Source: Clostridia bacterium (GTDB lineage: Bacteria > Bacillota_A > Clostridia > Oscillospirales > CAG-272). From it: 14,884 nt of DNA. The notes under the pieces were generated by a model. The model was given only the letters and a program-made list of their open reading frames with translations. It ran no database searches and was not told the origin of the DNA. Positions 14,077 through 14,884 of the stretch are shown piece after piece. The DNA is taken from assembly GCA_017652965.1 (NCBI GenBank), contig JAGBZZ010000271.1:1-14884 (forward strand). Direction: 5' to 3'. A program made the position numbers and the translations under genes. Position 1 is the stretch's first letter, and each line of letters starts with the position of its first letter.

Positions 14077-14103
14077 TATAAGCGATTATACTTTTAAAGT
14101 CAA
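14075..14103 (-). promoter_or_regulatory. Promoter of the histidine kinase-dinB unit
   Basis: Minus strand TTGACT (14098-14103), a 17-base spacer and a perfect TATAAT (14075-14080). The leader to the kinase ATG at 14033 is about 35 bases. It is one of the best promoters in the window. Confidence 0.88.
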
Positions 14104-14151
14104 GTTTGCGCAGAGACAATCTTTGCGTTTTTGACAGAAATGAGGCTCCGC

Positions 14152-14884
14152 TTGAAACAGAATCTTTCCTTTGTCACCCGTTTTGCCCCCAGCCCGACCG
14201 GATACATGCACATCGGTAATCTGCGTACCGCGCTGTATTCCTATCTGATCGCCCGTCACGGTGGCGGCCGTTTTATCCTTCGCATTGAGGATACCGACCG
14301 TGAGCGGCTTGTGGAGGGTGCGACCGACGTTATTCTCAAGACCCTGGCCGACACCGGCCTTCATTACGATGAGGGGCCGATCGTAGGCGGGGAGCATGGC
14401 CCTTACGTCCAAAGCGAACGGCGGGGCATCTACAAGCAATATGCGGAGGAGCTGGTGGCGCGCGGTGCCGCCTATTACTGCTTCTGCACCAAGGAGCGCC
14501 TGGATCGCCTGCATGAGGAGGATGAAAACGGTGGCTACGACCGCCACTGCCGCAATCTCTCCGCCGAGGAGGTAGAGGCCAATCTGAAGGCGGGGATCCC
14601 CTACGTGATCCGCCAGAAGATGCCCACCGAGGGCACCACCTCCTATCTGGATGAGGTCTTTGGCGAGATCTCCACCGACAATGCCGAGCTGCAGGATCAG
14701 ATCCTTCTGAAGGCGGACGGCTACCCCACCTACAACTTTGCCCACGTGGTGGACGACTATCTGATGGGTGTGACCCACGTAGTGCGTGGCAGCGAGTATC
14801 TCACCTCGACCCCCAAGTACGTTCTCCTCTACGATGCCTTTGGCTGGGAAAGACCGCATTACGTCCACCTGCCTCTTCTGATGG
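14152..14884 (+). CDS. gltX: Glutamyl-tRNA synthetase, 5' part (truncated by the window edge)
   Basis: This open frame runs off the right end of the window; 244 residues are visible of a usual length of about 480-500. It charges tRNA-Glu with glutamate. Marks are [20 protein letters not shown] (residues 7-26), the class I HIGH-type motif in GluRS form; [13 protein letters not shown] with the IEDTD signature; [12 protein letters not shown]; and [20 protein letters not shown] then [16 protein letters not shown], the glutamate/tRNA-binding core. Cys110-x-Cys112 and Cys133 (YYCFCTKE and RHCRN) may form a zinc site as in some bacterial GluRS. I choose the TTG at 14152 because GAGG lies 6 bases upstream and the product then starts MKQNLSF; the in-frame ATG at 14140 would add MRLR but has no ribosome binding site. 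Divergent from the kinase gene. Confidence 0.96.
   Translation, partial: MKQNLSFVTRFAPSPTGYMHIGNLRTALYSYLIARHGGGRFILRIEDTDRERLVEGATDVILKTLADTGLHYDEGPIVGGEHGPYVQSERRGIYKQYAEELVARGAAYYCFCTKERLDRLHEEDENGGYDRHCRNLSAEEVEANLKAGIPYVIRQKMPTEGTTSYLDEVFGEISTDNAELQDQILLKADGYPTYNFAHVVDDYLMGVTHVVRGSEYLTSTPKYVLLYDAFGWERPHYVHLPLLM

Noticed and set aside
12663..14081. 472-codon open frame on the plus strand antisense to the histidine kinase
   Set aside because: The kinase has every catalytic box, a promoter and a ribosome binding site. The antisense product resembles no family and runs through the kinase promoter.
14080..14151. T-box leader for gltX
   Set aside because: The leader is only about 70 bases, and there is no T-box consensus or terminator/antiterminator pair.
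14086..14868. 260-codon open frame on the minus strand opposite gltX
   Set aside because: The plus strand encodes an unmistakable glutamyl-tRNA synthetase without interruption, so the opposite frame is a by-product of its codon bias.
1..14884. CRISPR arrays, tRNA or rRNA genes, insertion-sequence ends
   Set aside because: No regularly spaced repeats, cloverleaf sequences, rRNA signatures, transposase frames or terminal inverted repeats were found by eye on either strand.

Overview
The window looks like a chromosomal segment of a moderately GC-rich low-G+C-lineage anaerobe, most likely a gut-type Clostridia (Oscillospirales or a relative). This rests on strong GGAGG-type ribosome binding sites, TTGACA/TATAAT promoters (three with an extended TGC-minus-10), GTG and TTG starts, compact terminators with T-runs, and a set of typical clostridial families: a ferritin-like small protein, a YczE/YitT-type membrane protein, DUF1295, MntP and a DinB with an HCDCNSFF active site. 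Species cannot be named from sequence alone. No rRNA, tRNA, CRISPR array or transposase is visible.

Layout. 1-342 (+): 3' end of an AT-rich gene with a possible winged-helix segment, compositionally unlike the rest. 343-511: an intergenic strip with three terminator-like hairpins, a possible boundary of acquired DNA. 512-3134 (-): a two-gene unit, FAD-dependent oxidoreductase followed by a MATE transporter, separated by a 13-bp perfect hairpin. 3135-3371: divergent promoter region with a LacI/CcpA-like palindrome on the oxidoreductase promoter. 3372-4590 (+): a YczE/YitT-type membrane protein, then a small helical ferritin-like protein. 4617-4661: bidirectional terminator. 4663-10511 (-): a tightly packed four-gene operon (serine hydrolase, DUF1295 membrane protein, two ABC exporter half-transporters) with its own strong promoter. 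10617-11192 (-): mntP manganese exporter. 11329-14033 (-): a sensor histidine kinase with no response regulator beside it, followed 2 bases later by dinB. 14152-14884 (+): 5' part of gltX, divergent from the kinase, with overlapping promoters.

How the genes may work together. The four-gene operon is the most coherent unit. Its exporter is an asymmetric heterodimer: one subunit has lost the catalytic glutamate and the switch histidine, and the other has a degenerate signature motif. Co-translation of these with a penicillin-binding-protein-like hydrolase and a DUF1295 membrane protein suggests processing and export of a hydrophobic or cell-envelope compound, but the substrate is unknown. The kinase-dinB pair, possibly continuing into mntP, is unusual because a sensor without a partner regulator appears to share its transcript with an error-prone polymerase.

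The remaining genes are families of broad distribution, and the neighbourhood does not fix their substrates.
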